Source: Lampris incognitus
Taxonomy: Eukaryota; Chordata; Actinopteri; Lampriformes; Lampridae
Direction: 5' to 3'
Length of the DNA: 64,000 nt
Assembly: GCF_029633865.1 (NCBI RefSeq)
Contig: NC_079212.1
Location: 80,506,672-80,570,671 of the forward strand
A program made the position numbers and the translations under genes. This document shows, piece after piece, positions 22,402 through 32,938 of the stretch (position 1 is its first letter; every line of letters begins with the position of its first letter). A model generated the notes under the pieces. The model worked only from the letters and a program-made list of their open reading frames with translations, ran no database searches and had not been told where the DNA came from.

Positions 22402-22902
22402 ATGGAGGAAGATGTTCGGTTGGCCTCAAGGAAGTTCTGGCAAACCATCCGGCGACTCAGGAAGGGGAAGCAGGGCTTGAGTCAGGCTGTGTTCAGCCGG
22501 GGAGGGGAAATGTTGACCCGGATTGGGGATGTTGTTGAGCGGTGGAAAGAACACTTTGAGGAGCTCCTGAACCTGACTAACACGTCCTCAGTGGAGGAGA
22601 TAGAGTCTGAAGACTCAGGGGAAGCCCCACCCATATCCCAGGCAGAGGTGTCTGAGGTAGTTAAAAATCTCCTCAGTGGCAAGGTGCCGGTTGTGGATGG
22701 ATTCACCCTGAGATGCTGAAGGCTCTGGACATTGTTGAGCTGTCTTGGTTGACACACCTCTTAAGTGTCGCGTGGAGGTCGGGGACAGTACCTGTGTGGA
22801 GTGGCAGACTGGGGTGGTGGTTCCCATATTCAAAAAGGGGGACTGGAGGGTGTTCTCCAATTATCGAGGCATCACATTGCTCAGCCTCCCTGGGAAAGTC
22901 TA
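22402..22902 (+). pseudogene. LINE-C reverse transcriptase, N-terminal part
   Basis: The linker and first RT blocks are present: RKFWQTIRRLRKGKQG, VVERWKEHFEELLN, VKNLLSGKVP and, in another frame, VVVPIFKKGDWRVFSNYRGI. The frame changes near 22700 and again near 22800. It is interrupted by the hAT element at 22911; the 8-bp target CTCTAGGG lies at 22903-22910. Confidence 0.85.
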
Positions 22903-23202
22903 CTCTAGGGCAGTGGTTCTCAACCTTTTTGAGGTCCTGGACCCCCTGCGTATTTTTGATCTACCCTGAGGACCCCTCCACCTGATCTTGGGGAGGGGGG
23001 TTGCAATTTGTTCGAAACAGTAGAAACTGCATTTTAAATTGCATTATTGTGGCGGACACCAGGGGCCATGCCTCTCACCCAGCAGGACTGTGAGCTGGGG
23101 GCGTGGTTGCAGGGTTGTTCCTGCTGCAGTTGGTTTTTGGAATTGAGGAATAAACATCAAACTCACCTTGGTCTCATGTGTTTTTCCTCATTCCTGCCAC
23201 AT

Positions 23203-23214
23203 TGGTGACCCCGA
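23203..23214 (+). promoter_or_regulatory. Gypsy-2 primer-binding site (tRNA-Trp type)
   Basis: TGGTGACCCCGA starts one base after the 5' LTR. Twelve bases match the complement of the tRNA-Trp 3' end (TGGTGACCCCGACGTG). tRNA-Trp priming is characteristic of the CsRn1 group. Confidence 0.75.
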
Positions 23215-23221
23215 ATTGAAC

Positions 23222-23984
23222 ATGTTTGGAGCAGAAGATGTGTGTGAATCCACTTCGGCCACGCCACCCCAACTCTCACAGCCGGCCGTTCTCGCCGCGG
23301 CTGTGAAACTCCCAGAGTTCTGGCAGAGCGACCCGGCCTCGTGGTTCCAGCATGTCGAGGCGCTGTTCCACCTGCGTGGAATCTCCGCGGACGACTCCAG
23401 ATACTATTTGGTCGTCGCTGCGCTGGACCAGCAGTCCACACACCGGGCCATGCAGCTGTTGCGCGCCCCTCCGCAACACGATAAATACGTCGCCCTCAAA
23501 CATCTTCTGCTCCGGAGGTACAGTCTATATACCGCAGAGAGGGCAGATAGAATCCTTTCCCTATCCGGTTTGGGCGACGGGACGGCTGTGGATCTCATGG
23601 ACAATATGCTGTCGCTGCTAGGCTCAGACGAAGGTGGGTTCCTTTTCCCGCACGTTTTCCTGCGCAGCTTCCGTCTCCTGTGCGCGCGGCTTTGGCTAAC
23701 TCCCCGTGTCTGGCCGCTGGTGACTGCCGAGGTTTGGCTGAGGAGGCCGATCGGGTCCTGCTGGCTACCAGACGGTTCTCTGTGCAGAGTGTGGCATCGG
23801 AGCCTCTGCAGCCGACGTCGAAGGACGCGGACCCTGCGGTGGTGGTTGGAGTGACTGCCCGGAGACGGCGCGGGAGAGGCCTCTGTTTCTTCCACCAGCG
23901 GTTCGGCGGCAAGGCGAGGCGCTGCGTCCCTCCGTGCACGTTTGAGGCGGCGGGAAACTCCCGGGCCAGCGCTCAGTAGCAGCT
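23222..23984 (+). pseudogene. Gypsy-2 gag
   Basis: Starts at ATG 23222 (MFGAEDVCES). The conserved gag part is KLPEFWQSDPASWFQHVEAL, AALDQQSTHRAMQLL and a GLGDGTAVDLMD stretch. Around 23640 the frame shifts; the C-terminal part (LANSPCLAAGDCRGLAEEAD) continues in the 23680 frame up to a stop near 23979. No CCHC knuckle is obvious. Confidence 0.82.
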
Positions 23985-24368
23985 GTGGGCACTGGCGGTC
24001 GTAGTGAGCTGCTCTTCATTAAGGACACGATGTCAGGAAGACGGTTAATGGTGGACTCAGGCTCGCAAAAGAGCCTACTCCCTCCTGCTAAGACAGACAG
24101 GTCGGCCGAAGGCGGCGGCCCACAGTTAAGTGCACCTAACGGTTCGTCCATTGCGACGTTTGGCACAAGGTTGGTGACTGTTTGCTTCCACGGGCGCCAT
24201 TTTGAGTGGGACTTTGTAGTGGCCGCCATTGCGGTTCCTATTATCGGCGCGGATTTTCTGTATGCTAATGGTCTGCTGGTTGATGTTGCAAACCGCCGTT
24301 TAATTGATGCTGTCTTTCGCCACTGTTCCGTGCGAGACAGGGGGAGCCGGGCCGTTAACACATGCTAA
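23985..24368 (+). pseudogene. Gypsy-2 aspartic protease
   Basis: The active-site motif is LMVDSGSQKSLLP (about 24048-24086), with a second conserved block PIIGADFL (about 24237-24260). It would cut the polyprotein. The frame closes at 24366-24368, whereas RT continues in another frame that overlaps it. Confidence 0.85.
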
Positions 24369-25740
24369 CTTTTTAGCATTAGGGGATGTTTTTCAGCGTT
24401 TGCTGGCGGATTTTCCATCGGTGACTACACCTGCCTTTTCCACCGCGGTTACTAAACACGGGGTAGAACATTTCATTCCCATTCTGGGACCGCCAGTTTT
24501 TGCGCGCGCGCGGCGCCTCGACGCTGTAAAATTGGCTATTGCTAAGGAGGAGTTCGCCATCATGGAGCGTCTGGGTATAGTGAGGCGTTCCAACAGCCCG
24601 TGGGCCTCGCCGCTTCACATGGTGCCCAAGGCGGATGGGTCGTGGCGGCCTTGCGGCGATTTTCGCCGCCTGAACAACGTCACCGCCAATGACCGCTATC
24701 CCATCCCACACATACAGGACTTTTCCATACGCCTGGCAGGTACCACTATTTTCTCTAAGGTGGACCTGGTGCGCGGCTATCATCAGGTTCCCGTGCGCGC
24801 AAAGGACGTGCCCAAGACCGCAGTGATCACCCCGTTTGGGCTTTTTGAGTTCATGCGCATGCCTTTTGGCTTGAAGGGGGCTGCGCAAACCTTTCAGAGG
24901 CTGATGGACTCGGTGTTGCGTGACCTTGCTTTCGTGTTCGTTTATCTCGACGACATATTAGTAGCCAGTCCGTCAGCTGAAGAGCACCTGGCGCACCTGA
25001 AACAGGTTTTCCGTCGTCTGGACGAACACGGCCTGATAGTCAACCCGGCCAAGTGTCAGTTTGGACTGCCGGTGATTGACTTCTTGGGTCACCGCATTTC
25101 GCCGCAAGGCGCGGTCCCGTTGCCTTCTAAGGTGCAAGCGGTGGCGGAATTTCCCCGCCCAGTCTCTGTTAAGGCATTGCAGGAATTCTTGGGCATGGTG
25201 AATTTCTATAACCGTTTCCTCCCTCGCGCTGCCCACCTCCTTCAGCCACTTTACGAAGCCCTGCGGCTTAAGAAGGCTAACGACCCTGTCGACTGGACTC
25301 CCGAACGGGTCCAGGCCTTTGACGGAGCTAAGTGTGCCCTGGCTAACGCTGCCCTCCTCGCCCATCCCACACCCACGGCGTCCATAGCTTTAACAACCGA
25401 TGCGTCTGACATGGCCGTGGGGGCTGTGGTTGAACAGCGTGTGGCGAATGCGTGGCAGCCACTCGCATTTTTTAGCCGCAAACTGCGAGATAGCGAGCGC
25501 AAGTACAGCGTTTTTGACCGGGAGTTGCTGGCACTGCACCTTGCAACCCGGCATTTCCGCTTCCTGCTGGAGGGTCGACCATTCACGGCTTATGTGGATC
25601 ATAAGCCGCTGACTTTTGCCATGTCCAAGGTGACTGAGCCGTGGTCTGCTCGTCAACAGCGCCACCTAGCGGCGATCTCCGAGTTCACAACGGACATTCA
25701 GCATGTGGCCGGTAAGTCCAACCCTGTTGCTGATTGCTCT
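24369..25740 (+). pseudogene. Gypsy-2 reverse transcriptase and RNase H
   Basis: About 450 codons are open in one frame. RT includes [46 protein letters not shown] and YLDD (about 24942-24953). RNase H has [29 protein letters not shown] and VDHKPLTF. The catalytic residues seen are intact. A small indel near 25735 shifts the frame before integrase, so no complete pol is made. Confidence 0.9.
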
Positions 25741-27046
25741 TTCGCGTGTGCTTGTGTGTCCTGTGCACCTCGGTGTGGATTTCTCCGCTATGGCTGCCGA
25801 CCAGCCCAGCGACCCGGACGTCCTTGCCCTTAGGTCGACGCGTACCGGTCTCAAGCTAGAGGACGCTGTGATGCAGGAAGGCAGTCCTGCCCTCCTCTGC
25901 GATGTCTCCACCGGCCGTCCCCGCCCCGTTGTTCCAGTGGCCTGGCGCCGTCGAGTTTTCGATTCGATTCACTCCCTCTCGCACCCTGGAGTTCGGACGT
26001 CGGTGAAGTTGGTCGGTTCCCAGTTCGTCTGGCCTGGCCTCCGCAAGGACGTCAAGGGGTGGGCAGCTGCATGTGTGGCGTGCCAGCGCGCTAAGGTCCA
26101 CCAGCACACTAAATCGCCCCTCGAACCGTTTCCGATCCCGGCCAGACGTTTCGACCACGTGCATGTGGACCTAGTGGGCCCTCTACCTTCTTCACAGGGT
26201 TTTACGCACCTGCTCACAATGGTAGATCGGACCACCAGGTGGCCAGAGGCTGTCCCTCTATCCTCCACAACATCCTCGGATGTTGCACGCGCTTTTCTTT
26301 CGTCCTGGGTCGCCCGTTTCGGCACTCCGTCAGATATCACCTCAGACAGGGGCCCCCAGTTCGTGTCAGAGCTCTGGTCGGCACTTGCGCGATCCTTGGG
26401 TGTGCAGGTACACCGCACTACCGCGTATCACCCTCAGGCTAACGGGTTGTGTGAACGTTTTCACCGGTCGCTCAAGGCAGCGCTGCGTGCTGCGCTCTCG
26501 GATGGTAACTGGGTGGATCGTTTACCTTGGGTTATGCTCGGGTTGCGTTCGGCTCCTAAGGAGGACCTCGACGCGTCACCCGCTGAGCTGGTGCTCGGTC
26601 AGCCGCTCCGTGTCCCTGGGGAATTTTTGCCTGGGAGTTCCGCTTCTCGACCCCGTCCGGCAGTTTATCCTTTTTTGTCCGACAGCACTCGGGTTCCAGG
26701 CCCCGTTCACCACTGTTTTCCGCGGTCGTTCGTGCCTGCGGAGCTCATGTCGGCTCGTTTTGTTTTTGTACGGCATGATGCTCACCGCTCGCCCCTCCAA
26801 CCCCCATACGATGGCCCATTTCGGGTTCTTGAGACGGGTCCTAAGGGTTTTGTGCTGGATATGGGTGGGCGTAGGGAGCGTGTCACGCTTGATAGGCTTA
26901 AACCGGGTGGCAGGCGAAGTTGTGTTTCCGGCCCAGGTTCCCCGTCGGGGTCGTCCTCCTTCCAGGACCCCGGCAGTGTCTTCACGGGTTCAGCGTTCTG
27001 CTTCTCAGCCGGCTTTGGACTGTGTTTCACCTACTGTTTCGGCTGA
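25741..27046 (+). pseudogene. Gypsy-2 integrase
   Basis: The HHCC finger is in HSLSHPGVRTS ... CVACQRAK. The DDE core reads HVDLVGPL, TSDRGPQF and NGLCERFHRSL. The C-terminal binding region ends near 27046 (PYDGPFRVLETGPKG). One frame is open through integrase, but it is out of phase with RT. The enzyme would insert element cDNA. Confidence 0.9.
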
Positions 27047-27721
27047 GGGACGGCGCAGCCGTTATGGCAGGCTGCTTAAACCTCCAGTGAGACACTAATT
27101 TTCTTTCCAGGAGTCCCTTCTGGGTGTTCGGGGGGGGGGGGGCTGTGTGGCGGACACCAGGGGCTATGCCTCTCACCCAGCAGGACTGTGAGCTGGGGGC
27201 GTGGTTTACGTTCCCGGGCTGGCCGGTGCAGGGTTGTTCCTGCTGCAGTTGGTTTTTGGAGTTGAGGAATAAACATCAAACTCGCTTTGGTCTCATGTGT
27301 TTTTCCTCATTCCTGCCACATTATAGCATTTATTCACTCTTTGGGGGCAAAAATAAGAGCTTTCAGTTGTAACTTAGATATAGTTAACAAAACAGAATTC
27401 TTATGCAGTAACTTTCAGATTTATGTAACAAAACAGAACATGTATTCAGTAACTTTCAGATATATGTAACAAAAGAATTTTTATGCAGTAACTTTTAACA
27501 ACGCAAACGGGAGCGAGATCTCTTATTAAAATACAATAAATTACACTTGTGAAACAGATGTAATTAGAGAAAAAAAGTCCTGTTACCCTTTTTAGTTTAG
27601 GTAGATAAAGGTCTCAGTCATATCTTTTTTTAAAGATATTTTATTTTCACGGACCCCTTGCAATTACACCACGGAACACTAGGGGTCCGCGGACCCCCGG
27701 TTGAGAAACACTGCTCTAGGG

Positions 27722-28980
27722 TGCTCGAAAGGAGGCTCTGACCAATTGTCGAACCTCAGATCCAGGAGGAACAGTGTGGATTCCGTCCTAGCCGTGAAAC
27801 AATGGACCAACTCTTTACCCTTGAGGAAGTACTGAGGGGGGCATGGGAGTTTGACCAGCCAGTCTACATGTGTTTTGTGGACTTGGAGAAGGCTTACGAC
27901 TGTGTACCCCGGGGTACTCTGTAGGGGGTACTGCGGGAGTATGGGGTACCGGGGCAGCTGCTACAAGCCATCCGGTCCTTGTATAACCAAAGTGAGAACT
28001 GTGTCCGCATTCTTGGCACAAAGTCAAACATGTTTTCGGTGGGTGTCGGACTCTGCCAAGGTTGTCCCTTGTCTCCGATTCTGTTTGTGATATTCAAAGG
28101 AATTGAATCGAGTGCAACTGGACTTGGTATATATCCGTGAAGACGTTTCGCCTCTCATCCAAGAGGCTTCATCAGTTCGTGCCTTTCTGACTTTGGATAA
28201 CCATGACCTGGATGAATGAGAACATTCACAGACTGTTTGTGATATTCATGGACAGGATCTCAATGCGCAGCCAAGGTGAGGAGTGTGTCCGTTTTGGGAA
28301 CCTCAGAAATGCATCTCTGCTCATCGCAGATGATGTGGTTTTGTTGGCTTCATCAGAACGCGACCTCCGGCACACACTGGGGCGGTTTCAAGCTGAGTGT
28401 GAAATGGCTGGGATGAGAGTCAGCACCTCCAATTCTGAGGCCATGGTTCTCTACCGGAAAATGGCGGATTGCTCCCTCCGGGTTGGGGATGAGTTGTTGC
28501 CTCAAGTGAAGGAGTTCACGTATCTCAGGGTCTTGTTCACGAGTGAGGGTAGGATGGAGCGGGAGATTGACAGGCGGATTGGTGCAGCATCAGCAGTAAT
28601 GCGGACGTTATACCGGACCATTGTGGCGAAGAAGGAGCTGAACCGGGAGGCCAAGCTCTCGATTTACCAGTCAATCTTCGTTCCAGTCCTCACCTATGGT
28701 CATGAGATTTCAGTAGCGACCGAAAGGGTGAGATCGCGGATACAAGCGGCTGAAATGTGTTTCCTTCGTGGGGTGCCTGGGCCCAGCCTTAGAGATAGGG
28801 TGAGGAGCTCGGACATCCGGAGGGAGCCTGGAGTAGAACCGCTGCTCCTTCGCATCGAAAGGAGCCAGTTGAGGTGGTTCGGGCATTTGATTAGGATGCC
28901 TCCTGGGCACCTTCCTTTGGAGGTTTACCGGGCACGGCCAACTGGGCGGAGACCGCGGGGTAGACCCAGAATGCGCTGAG
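27722..28980 (+). pseudogene. LINE-C reverse transcriptase, C-terminal part
   Basis: Continues after the hAT element: QCGFRP-like region near 27775, VDLEKAYDCVP (about 27880-27912), GLCQGCPLSPILFVIF, then the catalytic loop IADD (28323-28334), with Ile in place of the usual Tyr/Phe. Downstream blocks MRVSTSNSEAMVL, RSQLRWFGHLIRMPPG and GRRPRGRPRMR match RTE/Rex-like LINEs. An in-frame TAG near 27922, a stop at 28978-28980 and the insert at 28097 make it non-functional. Confidence 0.87.
28097..28232. mobile_element. 136-bp SINE-like insertion with 16-bp target duplication
   Basis: Flanked by exact copies of CTGTTTGTGATATTCA (28081-28096 and 28233-28248). The inner sequence contains GAAGACGTTTCGCCTCTCAT and AAGAGGCTTCATCAGTTC, a frequent short fish repeat. 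Long target duplications indicate LINE-mediated insertion. No poly(A) or tRNA head is evident, so it is probably a truncated piece. Confidence 0.85.
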
Positions 28981-29134
28981 GGGACTACATGTCCAATCTG
29001 GCCTGGGAACGCCCTGGGATCCCCCAGGAGGAGCTGGAGGGTGTTACTGGGGAGAGGGACATCTGGAGTGCCCTATTTAGCTTGCTGCCACCGCGACCTG
29101 ACCCCGGAGAAGCAGCTGAAGATGAGATCAGATG

Positions 29135-29252
29135 ACCTACATATATCTACATATACCTACATATATCTTCATATATCTACATATCCAGATATAGCTACAA
29201 ATATTCTAATATAATATATCTAGATATATCTACATATGTACATATATCTACA
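29135..29252. repeat. (CTACATATAT)n minisatellite, right part
   Basis: Continuation of the 19871-20214 array on the far side of LINE-C; it contains the TA insertion site of TcA copy 2. Confidence 0.9.
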
Positions 29253-29449
29253 TACAGTGCATCCGGAAAGTATTCCCACCCCTTCACTTTCCCCACATTT
29301 TGTCATGTTACAGCCTTATTCCAAAATGGATTAAATTCCTTTTTTTTCTCATCAATCTACATATAATACCCCATAATGACAAAGTGAAAAAGGTTTTGTA
29401 GAAATTTTTGCAAATTTATTAAAAATAAAAAACTGAAATATTGCATGTA

Positions 29450-31079
29450 CAGTGGCTTGCAAAAGTATTCATACCCCTTGAACTTTTCCACATTTTGTCA
29501 CGTTACGACCACAAACATAAATATATTTTATTGGAATTTTATGTGAAAGACCAACACAAAGTGGCACACAATTGTGAAGTACAAAGAAAATTATGCATGA
29601 TTTTAAATTTTTTTTACAGATAAAAAACTGAAAAGTGCGGTGTGCAAAAGTATTCAGCCCCCCTGAGTCAATACTTTGTGGAACCGCCTTTTGCTGCAAA
29701 TACAGCTGCAAATCTTTTTGGGTATGTCTCTACCAGCTTTGCACATCTAGAGACTGAAATTTTTGCCCATTCTTCTTTTCAAAACAGCTCAAGCTCAGTC
29801 AGATTAGATGGAGAGCGTTTGTGAATGGCAGTTTTCAGATCTTGCCACAGATTCTCAATTGGATTTAGGTCTGGACTTTGACTGGGCCATTCTAACACAT
29901 GAATATGTTTTGTTTTAAACCATTCCATCGTAGCCCTGGCTTTATGTTTAGGGTCGTTGTCCTGCTGGAAGGTGAACCTCCGCCCCAGTCTCAAGTCTTT
30001 TGCAGACTCCAACAGGTTTTCTTCCAAGATTGCCCTGTATTTGGCTCCATCCATCTTCCCATCAACTCTGACCATCTTCCATGTCCCCGCTGAAGAGAAG
30101 CACTCCCAGAGCATGATGCTGCCACCACCATGTTTGACAGTGGGGATGGTGTGTTCAGAGTGATGTGCAGTGTTAGTTTTCCGCCACACATAGCGTTTTG
30201 CATTTAGGCCAAAAAGTTCAATTTTGGTCTCATCTGACCAGAGCACCTTCTTCCACATGTTTGCTGTGTCCCCCACATGGCTTCTGGCAAACTGCAAACG
30301 GGACTTCTTATGGTTTTCTTTTTAACAATGGCTTTCTTCTTGCCACTCTTCCATAAAGGCCAGATTTGTGCAGTACATGACCAATAGTTGTCCTGTGGAC
30401 AGATTCCTCCACCTGAGCTGTGGATCTCTGCAGTTCGTCCAGAGTCACCATGGGCCTCTTGGCTGCATCTCTGATCAGTGCTCTCCTTGTTCAGCCTGTA
30501 AGTTTAGGTGGACGGCCGTGCCTTGGTAGGTTTGCAGTTGTGCCATACTCTTTCCATTTCCGGATGATGGATTGAACAGTGCTCCGTGAGATGTTCAAAG
30601 CTTGTAAAATCTTTTTATAGCCTAACCCTGCTTTAAACCTCTCCACAACTTTATCCCTGACCTGTCTGGTGTGTTCCTTGGACTTCATGATGCTGTTTGC
30701 TCCCGAATATTCTCTTAACAAACCTCTGAGGCAGTTACAGAACAGCTGTATTTGTACTGAGATTAGATTACACACAGGTTGACTCTATTTAGTCATTAGG
30801 TCAACATTCGATCATTCAGCAATCATCAGGCAACTTCTGAAGGCAGTTGGTTGCACTCAGAGAAAAGGGGGCTGAATACTTTTGCACACCGCACTTTTCA
30901 GTTTTTTATTTGTAAAAAAAAATTTAAATCATGTATAATTTTCTTTGTACTTCACAATTATGTGCCACTTTGTGTTGGTCTTTCACATAAAATTCCAATA
31001 AAATATATTTATGTTTGTGGTCGTAACGTGACAAAATGTGGAAAAGTTCAAGGGGTATGAATACTTTTGCAAGCCACTG
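29450..31079 (-). mobile_element. Complete Tc1-like element TcB nested in TcA
   Basis: Long terminal inverted repeats (about 200 bp) start CAGTGGCTTGCAAAAGTATT and end with the inverse. They are bounded by TA duplications (29448-29449 and 31080-31081). The uninterrupted target can be read in TcA copy 3 (GCATGTACATAAG near 38810), which proves insertion into TcA. Confidence 0.95.
29668..30688 (-). pseudogene. TcB Tc1-like transposase
   Basis: The reading starts at ATG 30686-30688 (MKSKEHTRQ) and spans about 340 codons, the usual Tc1 length. The paired-like N-terminus (LNISRSTVQSIIRKWKEYG) is followed by a stop near 30491. The catalytic part is open from 30297: SDETKIELF (Asp), QQDNDPKHKA (Asp), [11 protein letters not shown] (Glu). 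A further frame change near 29780 precedes the terminal KGGSTKY. All three DDE residues remain; only a few lesions separate this from an open gene. Confidence 0.9.
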
Positions 31080-31286
31080 TACATAAGTATCCACACCCTT
31101 TGCTATGACACTCAAAATTGAGCTCGGGTTCATCCTGTTTCCACTGATCATCCTTGAGATGTTTCTACATCTTGATTGGAGTCCACCCGTAGCAAATTCA
31201 ATTGATTGGACATGATTTGGAAAGGCACACACCTGTCTATATAAGGTCCCGCTGTTGACAGTGCATGTCAGAGCAGAAACCAAGCC

Positions 31287-32305
31287 ATGAAGTCAAAGGA
31301 ATTGTCTGTGGACCTCCGAGACAGGATTGTATCGAGGCACGGATCTGGGGAAGGGTACAAAAAAATGTCTACAGCTTTGAAGGTCCGGAAGAGCACAGTG
31401 GTCGCCATCATTCGTAAAAGGAAGAAGTTTGGATCCACCAGGACTCTTCCTAGAGCTGGCCGCCCAGCCAAAATGAGCAATCGGGGGAGAAGGGCCTTGG
31501 TCAGGGAGGTGACCAAGAACCCAATGGTCACTCTGACAGAGCTCCAGCGTTCCTCTGTGGAGATGGGAGAACCTTCCAGAAGGACAACCATCTCTGCAGC
31601 ACTCCACCAATCGTGCCTTTATGGTAGAGTGGCCAGACGGAAGCCTCTGCTCAGTAAAAGGCACACGACAGCCAGCTCGGAGTTTGCCAGAAAGCACCTA
31701 AAGGACTCTCAGACCATGAAAAACAAGATTCTCTGGTCTGATGAAATCAAGATTGAACTTTGGCCTGAATGCCAAACGTCACGTCTGGCGGAAACCAGGC
31801 ACCTCTCATCACCTTGCTAATACCATCCCGACAGTGAAGCATGGTGGTGGCAGCATCATGCTGTGGGGATGTATTTCAGCGGCAGGAACTGGGAGACTAG
31901 TCAGGATCGAGGGAAAGATGAATGGAGCAAAGTACAGAAAGATCCTTGATGAAAACCTGCTCCAGAAGCGCTCAGGACCTCAGACTGGGGCGAAGGTTTA
32001 CCTTTCAACACGACAATGACCCTAAGCACACAGCCAAGACAACGAAGGAGTGGCTTCGGGACAAGTCTGTGAATGTCCTTGAGTGGCCCAGCTAGAGCCC
32101 AGACTTGAACCCCATTGAACATCTCTGGAAAGACCTGGAAATAGCTGTGCAGCGACGCTCCCCATCTAACCTTACAGAGCTTGAGAGGATCTGCAGAGAA
32201 GAATGGGAGAAATACCCCAAATATAGGTGTGCCATGCTTGTAGCTTCATACCCAAGAAGACTTGAGGCTGTAATCGCTGCCAAGGGTGCCTCAACCAAGT
32301 ACTGA
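31287..32305 (+). pseudogene. TcA copy 2 transposase
   Basis: Starts at ATG 31287 (MKSKELSVDLRDR). The N-terminal DNA-binding part and the first catalytic Asp ([10 protein letters not shown]) are open to 31820. A frameshift near 31755 moves reading to [10 protein letters not shown] and [12 protein letters not shown] (31741-32019). The second Asp region (TRQ*P-like, about 32010) holds another break. The Glu block [11 protein letters not shown] lies in the frame from 32105, ending KGASTKY at 32305. About 340 codons in total. Confidence 0.9.
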
Positions 32306-32548
32306 GTAAAGGGTGTGAATACTTATGTACATGCAATATTTCAGTTTTTTATTTTTAATAGATTTGCAAAAATTTCTAAAAAATCTTTTTCACTTTGTCA
32401 TTATGGGGTATTGTGTGTAGATTGATGAGAAAAAAGGAATTTAATCCATTTTGGAAAAAGGCTGTAACATAACAAAATGTGGGGAAAGTGAAGCTGTATA
32501 TCTAGGGCAGTGTGAGGAATACATCTGCCCTCTGGCAAACACTTTAGT

Positions 32549-32588
<40 letters not shown>

Positions 32589-32668
32589 GTAGGGGGCATT
32601 TTCCTGGAATGGTTTACTCCACGGTCACTGCAAATCAAAACAGTTATTGTGAGTGATCACCTTTATCC

Positions 32669-32938
32669 ATGATGAGACATGTCTTTCCTGATGGGAGAGG
32701 TCTCTTCCAGGATGATGATGCCCCTATCCACAGGGCACGAGGAGTCAATGGATGGTTTGATGAGGATGAACATGATGTAAATCATATGCAATGGCCTTCA
32801 CAGTCACCACATCTCAACCCAGTTAAACACCTATGGAAGGTTTTGGACCGACATGTTAGACAGCGCTCTCCACCACACTCATCAAAACACCAAATGAGGG
32901 AGTATCTTCTGCAAGAATGGCGTTCATCCCTCCAGTAG
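32669..32938 (+). pseudogene. Tc1-D transposase C-terminal fragment
   Basis: Encodes LFQDDDAPIHRARGV (second catalytic Asp) and [17 protein letters not shown], where the catalytic Glu is replaced by Lys. It continues to [10 protein letters not shown] and then stops, because the reading frame enters the minisatellite. The equivalent region in relatives continues with an Ile-Pro-Pro-Val-Glu-Phe segment. Confidence 0.85.

Larger units (their letters stand above)
23048..27320 (+). mobile_element. Ty3/gypsy LTR retrotransposon (gypsy-2)
   Basis: 5' LTR 23048-23201 (154 bp), 3' LTR 27146-27320 (175 bp), TTAT target duplication (23044-23047 and 27321-27324), G-run polypurine tract at about 27130-27142. 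The internal region encodes gag, protease, RT-RNase H and integrase in several frames. A primer site matching tRNA-Trp and the sequence type suggest the CsRn1-like branch; the branch is inferred. The LTRs differ mainly by a block of about 21 bases missing from the 5' copy. Confidence 0.93.
22911..27713. mobile_element. hAT-type non-autonomous element (contains gypsy-2)
   Basis: Terminal inverted repeats CAGTGGTTCTCAACC (22911-22925) and GGTTGAGAAACACTG (27699-27713). Flanked by a perfect 8-bp duplication CTCTAGGG (22903-22910 and 27714-27721). Eight-base duplications and CAGTG ends are hAT hallmarks. Without the 4.27-kb gypsy-2 the element is only about 530 bp and has no transposase, so it would have moved with enzyme supplied in trans. 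Confidence 0.92.
20215..29134 (+). mobile_element. RTE/Rex3-like LINE-C, interrupted by several insertions
   Basis: After the inserts (solo LTR 20425-21017, hAT 22911-27713, SINE-like 28097-28232) are removed, about 3.4 kb remains: a GC-rich 5' region, an endonuclease part and an RT part ending near 29134. It is flanked on both sides by the same CTACATATAT minisatellite. Length and order suggest a full-length but badly mutated copy. The clade is inferred from the endonuclease-RT architecture and the RT motifs. Confidence 0.82.
29255..32496 (+). mobile_element. Tc1-like element TcA copy 2, interrupted by TcB
   Basis: Left TIR CAGTGCATCCGGAAAGTATT follows TA (29253-29254). The element is split at 29450 by TcB and continues at 31080. 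The right TIR is shortened: sequence jumps from GGGGAAAGTGAAG directly to CTG-TA (32494-32498), losing about 24 bases of the repeat. Without TcB it would be about 1.6 kb, a normal Tc1 length. Confidence 0.9.
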
